Shown here piece after piece: positions 63,972 to 64,000 of a stretch of DNA of 64,000 bases. Under the pieces are notes generated by a model that was not told the DNA's origin, made no database searches, and worked only from the letters and a program-made list of their open reading frames with translations. This stretch comes from Scilla litardierei. Its lineage: Eukaryota > Streptophyta > Magnoliopsida > Asparagales > Asparagaceae. Each line of letters begins with the position of its first letter. The first letter of the stretch is position 1. Made by a program: the position numbers and the translations under genes. The stretch is from positions 97,424-161,423 of the forward strand of contig JAULAV010008747.1 in assembly GCA_030789695.1 (NCBI GenBank), read 5' to 3'.

Positions 63972-64000
63972 AAAAGTAAGTGTGTGTATATGTATAAATA

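Overview
The window looks like gene-poor heterochromatin from a flowering plant nuclear genome; I cannot name the species. Nearly every base belongs to transposable elements. Ty1/copia and Ty3/gypsy LTR retrotransposons, a plant L1-type LINE, a tRNA-derived SINE, long (TA)n runs and one very large inverted-repeat element are inserted into each other. I see no convincing single-copy host gene.

Layout, left to right. (1) 1-5809, minus strand: 5' LTR, leader and gag-pol of a young copia element that runs off the left edge; one nonsense codon splits gag-pol. (2) 5810-12890, minus: an Athila-like gypsy element ('element 1') with gag, protease and an ATHILA-type extra ORF but no RT, RNase H or integrase. 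The copia of (1) sits in its 3' part. (3) 12891 to about 25011, plus: a SIRE-like copia into which element 1 inserted. It has a decayed pol, an accessory ORF behind its own promoter-like region, and a 3' LTR. A 5.7 kb LINE (16723-22444, minus) lies in a (TA)n run inside it. (4) 25122-55659, minus: a second Athila-like element of the same non-autonomous family ('element 2'), closed by a perfect 5-bp target duplication (CCTTC) at 25117-25121 and 55660-55664. It holds a 9.4 kb foldback element (28376-37816), which itself carries a gypsy solo LTR (30722-33110), and a complete Tekay/Del-like chromovirus (44207-53955) inside its 5' LTR. (5) 55660-58500: the interrupted host of element 2, with 49-bp tandem repeats and a multi-exon, coiled-coil-rich transposon-type pseudogene on the minus strand. 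(6) 58500-64000: unclassified retroelement debris, a second gypsy solo LTR (59135-61866, TSD TAAGT), a decayed gag with a zinc knuckle, and a SINE between two (TA)n runs.

Three signals stand out. First, each Athila-like LTR carries a series of stem-loops with nearly the same 14-nt loop but different stems, and the stems covary between LTR copies. Second, several unrelated LTR-retrotransposon families each place a cluster of family-specific short palindromes directly upstream of a TATA-like box. In two families the palindrome also recurs in front of the internal accessory ORF. Third, the Athila-like family has lost RT to integrase in both copies but keeps gag, protease, the post-pol hairpin and the accessory ORF with its own promoter-like region. 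The Tekay-like element also shows two in-frame intron-like interruptions of gag-pol.

All coordinates and motifs were read by eye; family names come from recognised protein motifs, and no database search was run.
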